Source of the DNA: Trichomonas vaginalis G3
Lineage: Eukaryota > Parabasalia > Trichomonadida > Trichomonadidae
Length of the DNA: 64,000 nt
Assembly (NCBI RefSeq): GCF_026262505.1
Contig: NC_067206.1
Location: forward strand, 2,542,001 to 2,606,000
Reading direction: 5' to 3'
Part shown: piece after piece, positions 37,508 to 48,226 of the stretch
Layout: every line of letters starts with the position of its first letter
Position numbering within the stretch: position 1 is the first letter of the stretch
Made by a program: the position numbers and the translations under genes
The notes under the pieces: model-generated
Told to the model about the DNA's origin: nothing
Databases searched by the model: none
What the model saw: only the letters and a program-made list of their open reading frames with translations

Positions 37508-39632
37508 ATGGATAGAAAATCTGCTAGAATAAAAGCAGAGTTGCAAAGATATGGTTGGAGAGTTTCGAAGAAGTTTAAATATAGGAAGGGAAGACCCATA
37601 AAAGTCTATGACAAACTGGCTGGTCTTCGCTACGAAATGGATTTGGAAACAGCACGTGCAATTATCCAAACAGACTAGAGAGGTTAGAAGAAGAACGTCT
37701 TATGGACATGCCTTTCGATGTTAGTGAACCTCAAGTTGAAGGACACGACGGCTTTGCCAGATTCTACTGGAAACATGACGAACAATTGCATCCTTTGAGA
37801 AGGAAAAAAGGAAAAGGTGAAGACACACATGCTCCCATGGAAAGAACAAGATATGCATATGAAAGTATCGTGAAGTTAGAAGTCAAATTACATCTGGTCG
37901 AACCTTTACAGTAAACTTTGACGAAGGAAAGAACAAAGAAGGCTTCATGGGTGTACTTGCTGCAATTCAAGACGGAAATAAGAAAGGATACAATCTCAGA
38001 TTGACCATAACAGATTTGGATGGTCACATTTACTATGCACATGGCAATGAACAAACAGCTGCAAAACTTCTTGACGCTTTCAAGACTACAAAGAGAGAAC
38101 AAATGGTTGACTCCGACTCAGACATTTTGAATGCAATTGAAGGAATTGCAAGTGTCAAGTTCGAATGGTACCAACCTAACCCTCAAGCAGTCAGACAACA
38201 TGCTGGATACTTCCCGTTCATAAATAAGTCTGACATTGACTTGACAAGGTATGGAATTTACAATTCAATTGAAACAATTGTCAATGAACCTTGTATTCTT
38301 ACATGTCTCAGGAACTCTGGTCTTGTTACAGATGAGAAGATGAAGTATCTTGAGTCATGTGTGAAGACAAGGTACATTCTCAGAGGTCAATTGGCAAAAA
38401 TTGCACCGTTGGCAAATGTCAATATCCGAGTCAACATACCTACAGCTAAAGGTTCTTCACATGACGACTATGTTGTTGACAATTACCATGGTTGAAGATT
38501 GTAATTGTCCACAACCACTTCATGTTGAACGAAAGTCTTACAAACCCATTGTTCGGAAAAGGCAAGTGCAACATTGTCAGAGCTGTAAACATTCTTTTCG
38601 AGAAAGGTTTGTTGGAACCAATTCCAGATGACAAGCTGACAGAAACTTTTGTACCAAAAGACGAAACAAACTTTTCACTGTTAGCAAGACCAAAAGTTGT
38701 TCCAGACAAAGTTCTAGTACAAAAGAAGTACACAATTCCACAAGGAGTTGGATTGTTCGGATACCAACCTGAACCAGAAGAACTTCCAATGAGGTTGCAA
38801 GAACTTCAAGATGCTATAAACAAACTTCCATTGAGACATCCAATTGACGTCAAATTGTATTGGAGAGCATCTGAGTTAGGTCAGAAGGTTTTATATGAAA
38901 CAGGTTGCTTCGACGATGTTTATGAGATAACAGGAGAAGTTTCTCAGAAGATAAGAGACTCACTTGAATTTCCACAAACTGGACCAATTGGTTGCGACAA
39001 GTTCGACTCAGATGAAAAGATATACTATGTCGACTTTAACGCTGCATACATGAGGTTTGTCCAATATATTCCGACTGGAATTCCAAACGAAGATGGTGAT
39101 TCCCGGAAGGAACTATACAGTTGGAAAAGTCATACAACAACTGTATGATATTAGGAAAGCTTCAAACCCCAAACTTGCAATGACACTCAAATTGCTTATG
39201 AATTCGACATGGGGATATTCCATTAAGAAACCTCAAGAGATGAAGAGTAACATTATGAGAAGGTCGACAACTTTGTTGAAAGGTTTTCTCCTTTTGTTTT
39301 GAAGTACGAATTCACTCAAGGTCAAAGTGGCTTAGTAACCACATTAAAACCTATTGTCGAACATTGGTCTTACCCTCAGTTCGCAAAGGCAGTCCTTGAC
39401 AACTACAACAAATTCTTCTCCGAAGTCAAATCCAAAGTGAAGGTTTACTATGAGAACATTGACGCACTCATGACGAACGAAGAAGGGTACAACAAACTCA
39501 TTGAAATGGGCATGGTCGGTGAAAAGATGGGTCAATTCAAATTGGACAAAAATTTTCACCGAAGTTCATGTCCTCTCCAAGCGTAAGTACTGGGGCATAC
39601 TTGAAGACGGCACAGAAATAAACATTGCATGA
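37508..39632 (+). pseudogene. Protein-primed DNA polymerase B, broken
   Basis: Counterpart of 20860-22990. Motif A (YYVDFNAAYMRFV), motif B (KLLMNSTWGYSIKK), motif C-like VYYENIDALMT. Start ATG 37508 as in element 1; an earlier ATG at 37494 opens only a 12-codon frame. About five or six breaks. Confidence 0.85.
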
Positions 39633-39659
39633 AATAAAAAATTTTTATTCGAATTTGAA

Positions 39660-39905
39660 TTAAAATGTGGGAATTCTTGGGAACGGGAAAGGCTTATTTA
39701 CTTGAGGAACAGGTAAAGGTGGTGGAGGTGGAGGTGGTGGCAACCAGTCCATTTTATATTCCTTCCTAGCTAATTTCCGTTTAATTTCATGGTCGCCCTC
39801 GGAGTCTTTGAATCGGACAGGTCGAGTTACACCATTCTTGGTCTCAAACTCATATATAACCTGTTTGTCTGTATTTTCGTCGACTATGGCACGAGACACA
39901 AACAT
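39660..39905 (-). CDS. Pro-rich accessory protein (81 aa)
   Basis: ATG at 39905 (MFVSRAIVDENTDKQVIYEF). A small domain (TRPVRFKDSEGDHEIKRKLA) is followed by eight consecutive prolines and a Pro/Phe tail, which could bind SH3/WW/EVH1-type or profilin partners. It is found only in Polinton 2 and has a higher GC content than the backbone genes. It is divergent from the next gene with 30 bp between starts. Unrecognised. Confidence 0.5.
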   Translation of the reverse strand: MFVSRAIVDENTDKQVIYEFETKNGVTRPVRFKDSEGDHEIKRKLARKEYKMDWLPPPPPPPPLPVPQVNKPFPFPRIPTF

Positions 39906-39926
39906 TGACCAAACGGACAAAAAGTG

Positions 39927-39932
39927 TCATTT
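39927..39932 (+). promoter_or_regulatory. Trichomonas-type initiator TCATTT
   Basis: Within AAAAAGTGTCATTTCGGATG; its A is 7 nt before ATG 39936. Matches TCA(+1)Y(T/A). Confidence 0.55.
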
Positions 39933-39935
39933 CGG

Positions 39936-40199
39936 ATGGTCAAGCAGCCAATCGCATTCGAGCACTTCGAAGAAGCCTTACGTTCCAAGGGAGAGGGTGT
40001 CTGGTGCAAGGCAGAGGTCATGAAACTCTACGAGCAGTACATCCTCAATGCCTGGGAGGACAAATCGTCCTTGGATTGGCAATTCTACCAACTCCTCTGG
40101 GACGACCTCCTACGCAACTGGGATAACGAAAGAGTCCAATTCAAAGGTCGGGAACTAATTTTGCAAATTACCCTTAATTTAACATACTTATCCAAATAA
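39936..40199 (+). CDS. Accessory protein, Trp-rich helical (87 aa)
   Basis: MVKQPIAFEHFEEALRSKGE start, chosen for the initiator 7 nt upstream. It is a compact helical protein with five Trp (VWCKAEVMKLYEQYILNAWE, WQFYQLLWDDLLRNWDNERV). Restricted to Polinton 2 in this window, GC-richer than the backbone. Unrecognised; size and character resemble small adaptor or inhibitor proteins, but no function can be assigned. Confidence 0.5.
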   Translation: MVKQPIAFEHFEEALRSKGEGVWCKAEVMKLYEQYILNAWEDKSSLDWQFYQLLWDDLLRNWDNERVQFKGRELILQITLNLTYLSK

Positions 40200-40248
40200 A
40201 CACCTAAATTTACTTGGGGTTTCCCCCTAAAATAAAATTTTTTTACTC

Positions 40249-40956
40249 TTAGAACCACTCGAGGTTCTCCTTACGGTTGTTGAGCTTGTCACCGTCAATG
40301 TGTCTGACCCTCGTCTTCTTGTCTGGATTTGGAACCCATTGAATTGCGACAAGCTTGCCCATGGAAATTGAACCGCGATTCCGAAGGTTAAGGTTCAAGT
40401 GTCCCAAGTTGTTGAGGACTGGGGTAAGAACCTTGCCGGTCTCCCTGTTGCGGATTTTGTATGGGTAGGGTTGGGAAATTTCATAAGCGTCATCGGCAAC
40501 AAGGGTTGCCCAAACTTCCTCTTCTTTGTGTTTCTCTTCTTCCTCTTCTTCCTCTTCTTCCTCTTCTTCCTCTTCTTCCTCTTCTTTGATAATACCTTCG
40601 GCAATTCTGTGTTCACGAAGTACGGTGTTGCATGTTCTGTCCTTTCCGAGTACCTTCCAGATGGCGTCTATCTCTTCGAAGAAACGGTAGATGAGTCGGG
40701 CAAGGTTTTGGTTCTCTATGTTGTATTGGCGCAAGGTTTCCGCGAACTCGTACAGGACTTTCTCATTGGAAGCTTGGTTCGTGAGGACATTGGCTTTGAG
40801 ATTGGTTATCTCTAACATAAGACTATTTTGGAGAGTCTTAATGGAGTTTGTCAGATGAGCGTTCAATTGGGCAATTTGAATTTGAATTGGGCGCTTGTCT
40901 GGCAACCTTGAAAGGACATCTGCCATTGAGTTTGGCTTCGGTGCTTGTTCGGACAT
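40249..40956 (-). CDS. HNH-type endonuclease-like protein with Glu-rich coiled coil (235 aa)
   Basis: Intact. Residues 1-115 are helical (IAQLNAHLTNSIKTLQNSLM), followed by about 17 Glu in a row coded by a GAAGAG microsatellite (40527-40590). The C-terminal 70 residues match the HNH_3 homing-nuclease pattern: NLRNRGSISMGKLVAIQWVP then KKTRVRHIDGDKLNNRKENL (the H-I-D-G-x-x-x-N-N motif). The first His position of the ββα-Me fold is not obvious, so activity is uncertain. A TCATTT initiator is 9 nt before the ATG. Could act in element mobility or superinfection exclusion; inference. Confidence 0.7.
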   Translation of the reverse strand: MSEQAPKPNSMADVLSRLPDKRPIQIQIAQLNAHLTNSIKTLQNSLMLEITNLKANVLTNQASNEKVLYEFAETLRQYNIENQNLARLIYRFFEEIDAIWKVLGKDRTCNTVLREHRIAEGIIKEEEEEEEEEEEEEEEEEKHKEEEVWATLVADDAYEISQPYPYKIRNRETGKVLTPVLNNLGHLNLNLRNRGSISMGKLVAIQWVPNPDKKTRVRHIDGDKLNNRKENLEWF

Positions 40957-40988
40957 CGAAAAAATGAAGTGGTTTGAGAATGGCGGTT

Positions 40989-41572
40989 TTACTTCAAAAA
41001 GCTTGTTATGACAGTTATGTCATACAACAAGTTTAAAATAATATCTTGCTCTTCTTCTGAACGTTTGTTGTCTCTTCCGATAAAAGTTTCGAACATGAGA
41101 ACCAAAAAACGTTTTTTGAGGAACCGAAAGAGTTCAGGCAAACGTTCATATTCCGGATATGTTGGGAGCAGTTCGAAACATCTGAGCTGACTTTCGGACA
41201 AAATTGGGACAATGTCAACAAATTCATCTTTGGTCGGACTGCTTGAAGGTAAGTCCCTTACATGTAAGTAGCTCTGGTAAAGTCTTCTCATTTCTGCTAA
41301 CTTTTGGAGTATAGCTTCGTAGTTTAGAAGTTTTAATTTTAATTGTCTTATTCCACTCTTGACATCTAAACGGTAACTATCCATGAGGTCAAGAGTAGCT
41401 TTGGTAGCTTTAAGTGGAGCTATCTGTTCCTTGACTCCTGCAATTTTGGTTGCAATTGTGATTGAGCTCCTTCAAGTTCGCCGTCTATGTCGTTCTCAAC
41501 GTCTTCAACTATGGCTTGAAACTCTTCATCGGTCCATTGAGATTGGTGTGGGACGAATTTAACTTGCTTCAT
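40989..41572 (-). pseudogene. Accessory helical protein, broken
   Basis: MKQVKFVPHQSQWTDEEFQA at 41572, with TCATTTT 10 nt upstream. The larger downstream block (MDSYRLDVKSGIRQLKLKLL to the end) is helical, Leu-rich with several aromatic residues. Unrecognised. About one break. Only in Polinton 2. Confidence 0.5.
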
Positions 41573-41599
41573 TTCAAAAAATGAAAAAAATGTTTTTAC

Positions 41600-41972
41600 T
41601 CTAAACGTTAAGGTTTAGAACTGGTTGGATGTCGCCTTCACAGGTTATGTAGAACGGCGTCCTGAGAAGTGGAACAGTGCTCTGAGAATTTGTATAATTC
41701 GTGGAATTGGACTCTCTCTGTTTGGAAGTTGTATCATGGGCGCTTTGCAAAGAACTTGAGAAGAGCTTCTTTCTTCATCTCCTTTATGTCGTCTACAGGA
41801 GTGTTTTCTGGTATTTGAATTGGAATTCCGGTTTCAATTTCGATTTTCAGCGCACCTCTTCCAGACAACCAGAAGCCGAGGGACTTGTTGGCTTTGTCCT
41901 TGCCCAAGTACTGCTTAACAACTTCATTTATCTCTATAAGGTAAATTGCCTCATCTAATGTCTGATGTTGTC
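41600..41972 (-). pseudogene. Remnant of another accessory gene
   Basis: A minus-strand block encoding VVKQYLGKDKANKSLGFWLS and IEIETGIPIQIPENTPVDDI. It has no clear start, because its 5' side runs into the 21-bp minisatellite. Fossil remnant. Confidence 0.4.
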
Positions 41973-41979
41973 CATTGCA

Positions 41980-42350
41980 CTGCTTCAGAACAATACTTGT
42001 ACTTTTTCAGAACAATACTTGCACTGCTTCAGAACAATACTTGTACTTTTTCAGAACAATACTTGCACTGCTTCAGAACAATACTTGTACTTTTTCAGAA
42101 CAATACTTGTACTTTTTCAGAACAAATTTCCCGTAAAAGCTCTCAATTTGTGAGAAAAATTTTCTGTTTCAGAACAATACTTGTACTTTTTCAGAACAAT
42201 ACTTGTACTTTTTCAGAACAATACTTGCACTGCTTCAGAACAATACTTGTACTTTTTCAGAACAATACTTGCACTGCTTCAGAACAATACTTGTACTTTT
42301 TCAGAACAAGACTTGCACTGCTTCAGAACAATATTTGTACTGTTTCAAGA
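41980..42350. repeat. 21-bp minisatellite 5' of the Pro/Tyr-rich gene
   Basis: About 16-17 copies of CAGAACAATACTTGTACTTTT or the variant with TGCACTGCTT, with one interruption near 42123-42170. Same position and unit length as the Polinton 1 array at 19168, but unrelated sequence. Confidence 0.85.
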
Positions 42351-42352
42351 CA

Positions 42353-42915
42353 ATGTCCGACGTACCACCAACCCAGTCCATTCCCAAACCAGAGGAACCT
42401 AAAGCACCAGCCCCTGCACCTCAGTTCCAGCAAGTACCTCCGATTTACTACCAATTTCCACCTCAAGGTTACTACCCACCACAAGGCTTCCCGAACTACC
42501 CTCCTCAGCCTATGCCTTACTGCCCCAACCCTTGGATGTTTATGCAAAACCCTGTCCCACAATTCCAATCTCAATCCAGAGAGACCAAGAGTTCGAGGAA
42601 GGTCTGAACCGCTTACGCAAAGAGTATGCTACTGCCCCAATGGAAGAAGACAGGCTCTCACTCTCTTCCCTCAAATCGACCGATTCGACTCGTACCACAG
42701 ATTCGGTTCGTGACCGTGAAGACTACCTCAAGCAGTCTGAGAGACTCTTCATCCTACAACCATTTACAGTTGGAGCTCTCAAGAACATGCGCAATTACGA
42801 AGGTCAGACACCAGCTGGAGACCGCAAAACAGACATACTCACAAGAGCCGTCCAACTGGTCAAGACAAAGACTGAGATAGTCGACTTCATTCTTGCAGCT
42901 TGCCCATACAAGTAA
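42353..42915 (+). pseudogene. Pro/Gln/Tyr-rich accessory protein, broken
   Basis: MSDVPPTQSIPKPEEPKAPA start. A low-complexity Pro/Tyr/Gln region (PPIYYQFPPQGYYPPQGFPN) is followed by a helical C-terminal domain (DYLKQSERLFILQPFTVGAL, RAVQLVKTKTEIVDFILAAC). Only a remnant is present in Polinton 1. About one break. It could be a condensate-forming or structural protein; unrecognised. Confidence 0.55.
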
Positions 42916-42944
42916 AAAAAATAAACAATTACGAGTTAAACTTT

Positions 42945-43145
42945 TTATTCTTTCTTTTCTGAGTTGTTTAGAGCTGGTTTCTCTTGTAGGAACCTTTCGT
43001 ACTCTTCCATGGTCATGTAATTGCGAATTTGGTACGCAATTCCAGGTTCGTTGTTTTTGAACCTTACGTATGTAACGCTTCCATCCTCCTCAGGGAAGTA
43101 AGCTGCTAACATCTGACCAAGTTTTCTCGGTGACTCGGAGCTCAT
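42945..43145 (-). CDS. Accessory protein (66 aa)
   Basis: MSSESPRKLGQMLAAYFPEE start. A small alpha/beta domain (GSVTYVRFKNNEPGIAYQIR) with a charged tail. Leader AAAAAGTGACATTTTTAATG. Only in Polinton 2. Unrecognised. Confidence 0.5.
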   Translation of the reverse strand: MSSESPRKLGQMLAAYFPEEDGSVTYVRFKNNEPGIAYQIRNYMTMEEYERFLQEKPALNNSEKKE

Positions 43146-43186
43146 TAAAAATGTCACTTTTTAAACGTTAAGTTTTTAGTCTTATT

Positions 43187-43402
43187 TTACCCTTTGTTTA
43201 CCCTTTGTTTGTCAAGGTAGTATTGGAGTGCAATTTCTCCAAATTCTCTGTGTCGGAGTTCTTCAGCATTTTCCAAGGTGTACCTGGAGAACTCAAAGAA
43301 GTTGTCAAGAAGATACTGCCATGCTGCTCTTCTGAGTTCGTCGTATTTTGGAAGTGTTGCACCTTCGAGTCTTCTGACATGAAAAAAATGACACTTTTTC
43401 AT
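43187..43402 (-). pseudogene. Small accessory protein, start uncertain
   Basis: The frame with RRLEGATLPKYDELRRAAWQ and LLDNFFEFSRYTLENAEELR looks coding (helical, about 55 residues). Its leader has AAAAAGTGTCATTTTTTTC preceded by three hairpins. Broken or with an unclear start. Confidence 0.4.
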
Positions 43403-43415
43403 TATATAACTGTTA

Positions 43416-43580
43416 TTTTTGACGAAGTGCAAATCTTCACTTCGTGTCATAATGTAAAAATAACGCTAATTTTTTATAAAATTTGACGAAGTGCAAATCT
43501 TCACTTCGTGTCATAATGTAAAAATAACGCTAATTTTTTATAAAATTTGACGAAGTGCAAACCTTCACTTCGTTAAAAAA
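43416..43580. promoter_or_regulatory. Three tandem GACGAAGTG/CACTTCGTC hairpins
   Basis: Three copies about 65 bp apart of TTTGACGAAGTG, loop, CACTTCGT, with TAACGCTAATTTTTTATAAA between them. They lie upstream (minus strand) of the gene at 43187-43402. The same hairpin precedes motifs in Polinton 1 (17795-17938, 15540-15580). Confidence 0.6.
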
Positions 43581-43586
43581 TGGCAT

Positions 43587-43850
43587 ATGCTTGCTTCCCT
43601 CGGAAAACCGAGAGAAGAGATTCCGTATGAAAACAGTGAAGAACAGCGAGTAGGTAAAAACCTTAGTCGCCAAAACTCTATGAAAATCGTGAAGAACAGC
43701 GAGACCGACTTTTATCTGGGTCGCCTAAAACTCTCTATGAAAACAGTGAAGAATAGCGAGTAGGTAAGAAACCCCAGTCGCCAAAACTCTATGAAAACAG
43801 TGAAAAATAACAGAGTATTTTGACAACTTCAAACAAGTAGGGTAGATGAC
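43587..43850. repeat. KilA-N-derived repeat fragments
   Basis: Three or four units of about 55-60 bp reading TATGAAAACAGTGAAGAACA and related, matching the units at 14300-14445. They derive from the KilA-N coding segment (KPRxEIPYEN). No intact gene. Confidence 0.6.
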
Positions 43851-43882
43851 ACTTTTTCTATTAAACCGTTTTGACATTTCTC

Positions 43883-44062
43883 ATGAGTGAGTATAGTTCT
43901 GCCGAACCATTGGAAGAGAAGAAGTACCCTTGCTGGCAAAAGACAAAAATAGTTGCCTTAGTTGTCATTGCAATTGTACTCGTAATTGAATTCATTGTAC
44001 TTCTCTTCACGTACCTAAAACTCAAGGACGGCATATGCTTTAAGAAGCTACCATCTTACTAA
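43883..44062 (+). CDS. Accessory single-pass membrane protein (59 aa)
   Basis: MSEYSSAEPLEEKKYPCWQK then a strong membrane helix (IVALVVIAIVLVIEFIVLLF) and a short basic tail (KLKDGICFKKLPSY). The ATG at 43883 follows TTTTGACATTTCTC. Found only in Polinton 2. Could be an envelope, anchor or viroporin-like protein. Confidence 0.55.
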   Translation: MSEYSSAEPLEEKKYPCWQKTKIVALVVIAIVLVIEFIVLLFTYLKLKDGICFKKLPSY

Positions 44063-44081
44063 GACTAAACACTTACATTTT

Positions 44082-44956
44082 TCAAGCTTGACTTTTTACA
44101 ATTTGAACTTTGTTTGCGTAGATATGAATTCTGAAAGAAGTATGAGGGTCTTGTATGACTTTGTACTTCTCCCATAGTTCATGTCTGTCAAACTTACCTG
44201 CCATGGACTCTTTCATAAGTTCCATGAAATCGTCTTCGGACAATCCGGGGAAAAGTATAAATGTCAGTCAGTATTCTTTTAACATCCTTACTTAAACTCT
44301 TTGCTGTCTGTACACAAATGACAACTGAGATGTTAAAGTGTCTGAGCTTCTTAAGAATTCGACACAATATCTTGTTCTCTGTTCTTTAACAAAGGATGAG
44401 AGGCGAAATCATCTAAGATAAGAAGACATCTATGAGGGTAAGTTCCAATCGTAAGATTGCAATTTCTTCGAAATGTATTCTATCTCTTTCTGTTTGTTTC
44501 TGAAGTGTTTTTCTCTAATATTCTCTGCATTTCCTCATTTGGGTCTTTAAAACTTAGAATTTATATACTCATTTATAGCATTATACTTCAAAAACTCTTC
44601 TTTGGTACTTCTTTATCCAATCTAACAACTCAGTATCTTTATACATACTAACTTAGACTTCTTTATATATATCTTTGAAAATTGACGGTTTGGTCAAATT
44701 GACCAGAAGTACTACAAATGACAACTAACTCATAGAATGGGTTCTTCTCATCTAGTTCTTGTTGTTGTGCAGCCATTTTAAGATAAGTGAAAGTCTTACC
44801 CGACCCAGGTGGTGCAATTAGACCTGTTATACCATTCTGAGCAAATAAGAACTTGTCATGTATAGGCTTTATCTGAGCATTTTCTAACTTCCTCTTGTTC
44901 TTGTTTAAAACATTCTCAAATTTCTTGTCAATGTCAGCAAACTTTTTTTCTAACAT
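44082..44956 (-). pseudogene. A32-like packaging ATPase, broken
   Basis: Counterpart of 12554-13427, with Walker A GLIAPPGSGKTFT visible. About five breaks. Confidence 0.85.
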
Positions 44957-44992
44957 ATTTTTAGAAAAATTAAAATTTTTATCTTTTAGAAA

Positions 44993-45448
44993 ATGTCTAG
45001 CGATTTCGCTATCTATATTCGAGACAAGCTTTTCGACAGCAAAACATCTGTCGACCATAAAATCTTACATAGTGTAAACAAGAAAGGTGAATTTGTTCTA
45101 AAGTTCTGTTTCTGGGAATATGACAAGAACCATAAAACATTAAGCAGAGAAGTCTTTAAAATTTGTCAATGACAGACTTGTTGACAGAGATGACGCCGAT
45201 TGGAGAGATGAAGTCCAACAAAAGTTCTTAGAATGCAAAGAAGACACATGCGCTGTTCTTGAAGATGAAATAGAAAACAGAATAGATGAGCTATTAAAGG
45301 ACAAAGAACTTTTACATAAATATGGTTCGCCAGAATTTGACATAACTCCACCAGAAAAGAAGAAGAAAGAAAAGAAAGAAAAGAAAGTAGAAGAAGAGAA
45401 GAAAGAACCTGAACCAGTTTCCAGAGAAAAAGAAAATTTGACATGTAA
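44993..45448 (+). pseudogene. Polinton protein with Lys/Glu tail, broken
   Basis: Counterpart of 12068-12517. About two or three breaks. Confidence 0.6.
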
Positions 45449-45466
45449 AAATAAAATTTTATTTTT

Positions 45467-45884
45467 AGAACATTTCTGGGTCAATGTCAATGTTCTCTTC
45501 CTCTTTAGGAGTAAACACTGGCTTAGACTCTAAAATCTTTTTACCCAATTTACCTTGAACTTCTACAACTTTAGACTCATAATATTCATAGTCGTCTGCT
45601 TTCTTTGGTTCATAAGGTATAACAAGTTTGTATGCTTTGCCTTCTTTAAGGTTTGAGAACCTTCTGTCAAAATTTCTTTGACTGCTAACAAACCTTCTAT
45701 GTCTAAGTCTTCAAATTTCGCACCATTTTTAGTCACAATAGCAAACTTAACTGGTTCGATGTTCCAAACTTTGCTGAATGAAAGACTTTTCAAAATGGTA
45801 GAAGTAAACATTCAAATATGTGAATGGGTCTAGTTCTTCTTTAAGTCCTGACATGTACTTGTTTACTGAGATGAATTTTGTCAT
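45467..45884 (-). pseudogene. Conserved 139-aa Polinton protein, broken
   Basis: Counterpart of 11632-12051. About two breaks. Confidence 0.6.
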
Positions 45885-45913
45885 CTTTTCTATCGGATAA
45901 AAAAATATTTTTT

Positions 45914-47153
45914 TTAAAATTTACTCAGAAAAATTTTTCTTTGTATATACACCATTCTGTACGTCTAAAAGACTTTTGACATTTGCCAAGAAATGTTCGT
46001 TTAGAAGCTGTCATATAACCATATTCTTGACAATATTGTTTATACGAATCGTACAATGACCTTTCATCTAAACACTCAAAGTCAGTTTCATCTATGAACA
46101 GTTCATATACACTCTTGTTTGCTTCTAACAATGTTTGTCTCTCTTCGGTATGTGGAATTTGTCTTGGATTGAACTTTGAAATATCTAATGTCATAAAATA
46201 TGAGAACAAGTGGTTGTAAAAGTCAGATGTCAAAGTTTCTGCTAAGTCGTCAAAATATTCTGTATCTTGCATATGAGAATCTGACGTTCTGACAACTACA
46301 TATCTTCTGTCAGAACTTTCTAACTTCATCGGAACAGTATTGTTTGAAACCATAATGAAGTTTGCAACATTTTCACAAACTCTTTGGTCTTTATATTTTC
46401 TTTCAACAACTCCAACTTTGTCTGTTATAAGACTCTTCAAAGCATCTGAGTTTAAAACTTTTGTTGTATCTATACTTTGAAGTTCATTGCAAACTAATAA
46501 GTTTCATATTCTCTATTGAGGAGTTAAACTTACCGCAGATGTTTTCTAAGTTTGTCATATTCGGTTCGAATAGCCCTCTAACAGTTTGCAAAGATATCTG
46601 TAAAGAATGTGTTCTTACCTGTTCCTTGTTTTCCAATTATAATGAGAGCAGTTTCATTTTTAGCACTTGGATGTTGTAAGATGTTTGCAAACCAACATAA
46701 GATATACTCATAACTCTTTCGTTTCCATTGCATATAATTTCTTTGACATGGTCTAACCAAGCTTCTATAATATTTTCTTTCCATTCTACTTGTTCATATT
46801 TATATCCAGTGAAGATAGAATAGAAGTTTGGAGAAGGTGTATAGAACTTTATACCTCGAACTGAAAAATCTTCTAACTTTGACAATAAGATATCCCAAGC
46901 ATCTAACATCTTCATCCAACTTGTACAACTTTTATTTTCTTAAGTTTCTGTCTACATTCTTGTTCTGAACTATTGTTGCTCTTGGTTTGTTAAAGACAAC
47001 ATCCCATTCTTTCATAACATAACATTCTGGGGCAGAGTCGACATAAATGACTAAACGTTTCAAATTCTCGACTGCTTTGTTATAGTCTCGAAATGGACAC
47101 ATATTTCTGAATGCTTGGAAGTCATAAAAATCTGAAACATCTATTCTGTACAT
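45914..47153 (-). pseudogene. SF3 helicase, broken
   Basis: Counterpart of 10360-11601, with Walker A GKQGTGKNTFF and NFIMVSNNTVPMKLESSDRR visible. About five breaks. Confidence 0.87.
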
Positions 47154-47182
47154 TTTTATAAAAATAAAAAAAAATATTTTTT

Positions 47183-47979
47183 TTATTCTTGACTTTGTTG
47201 TTGCATTTGTTGCATTTGTTGTTCTTGAGCTATTTGTTGTTGAAGTTGTTCTTGTAATACAATACTTTCACCAGTTGCATCTTCCAATTCGAAACTTTCT
47301 GCCGTCATTGACAAATACATAGGACATAAAAGTTTTACAGGAACAAAGTTTGCGTCAACTAATGTCAACGTTATACTTGCCAAAGTGTTTGAGTTCACTA
47401 AGGTTGAAAATTCTGCATTCGAATGAACAATAGGCAAACCAGCAGAGAAAGTATTGTTTATACGCATAAGTATCTTTTGGTCATAATAGTTTCTGTCGAC
47501 ATTCGAATAACACTTTGAACCTAAGTTTGAAACAATATATAAGATTGGTGTGCTTAATGTCAATGGAATAGACATTCCTTGTATGACACCTTTTCCTGTT
47601 ATAGGAAACTGTTGGTAGTAAAAACCAGAAATAAGTTTTGTATTATAGCTCATATCGTTTATAGTAAACTCAGTCGGACATCCAAACATAATGAAACCTG
47701 CTCTAGTTGCAGCACATGTTACACCGTACTTAAAGTATTAAATAAGTCAACAAAACCTGTTGGTGGTATATCTGAGTAAGTATCTTCAAAGGAGTATTTT
47801 TTACCATTCACAACAATAAAGTCTTCTGGTGTCAAAAGAGCAAAACAGGCTTTAGTCGTCATTGTGTTTAAGGTTAGTTTACAATATCGTCCTTGAGGAC
47901 TTTGTAAGTTTGTTGTTATAGAATTATATGACTCAGGGTTTTTAGTCGTAATAGTATAAACCATTATATCTTCTGCCAT
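47183..47979 (-). pseudogene. Penton/minor-capsid-like protein, broken
   Basis: Counterpart of 9537-10332; MAEDIMVYTITTKNPESYNS start and Gln-rich tail. About one break. Confidence 0.5.
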
Positions 47980-47989
47980 TTATATATAT

Positions 47990-48220
47990 TTAAAAGTTTT
48001 TCTGAAAGTGGAGAAGAACTTCATCTAAACTTTCACATGGCGTTTCTTGAAGTTCTCTGTCTAAGAAGTTCAAATATTTTGTAAAGACATAGAACTTTCC
48101 TTTGTCTACACGAACAAACAAAACAGGGTCTTTCATATCGTTCAAAAGTGTGTAAAGTCCTTTACATGAAATAAAGTCTATATTATTTTTCTTCAAACAT
48201 CTTTCAAGAAGTTTTGACAT
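47990..48220 (-). CDS. Small conserved Polinton protein (76 aa)
   Basis: Identical by eye to 9296-9526; whole. Confidence 0.65.
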   Translation of the reverse strand: MSKLLERCLKKNNIDFISCKGLYTLLNDMKDPVLFVRVDKGKFYVFTKYLNFLDRELQETPCESLDEVLLHFQKNF

Positions 48221-48226
48221 TTTTAC

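Noticed and set aside
41946-42713. A 255-codon frame through the Polinton 2 minisatellite
   Set aside because: The 21-bp unit is a multiple of three and leaves several frames open; it has no protein-like composition and conflicts with the gene starting at 42353.
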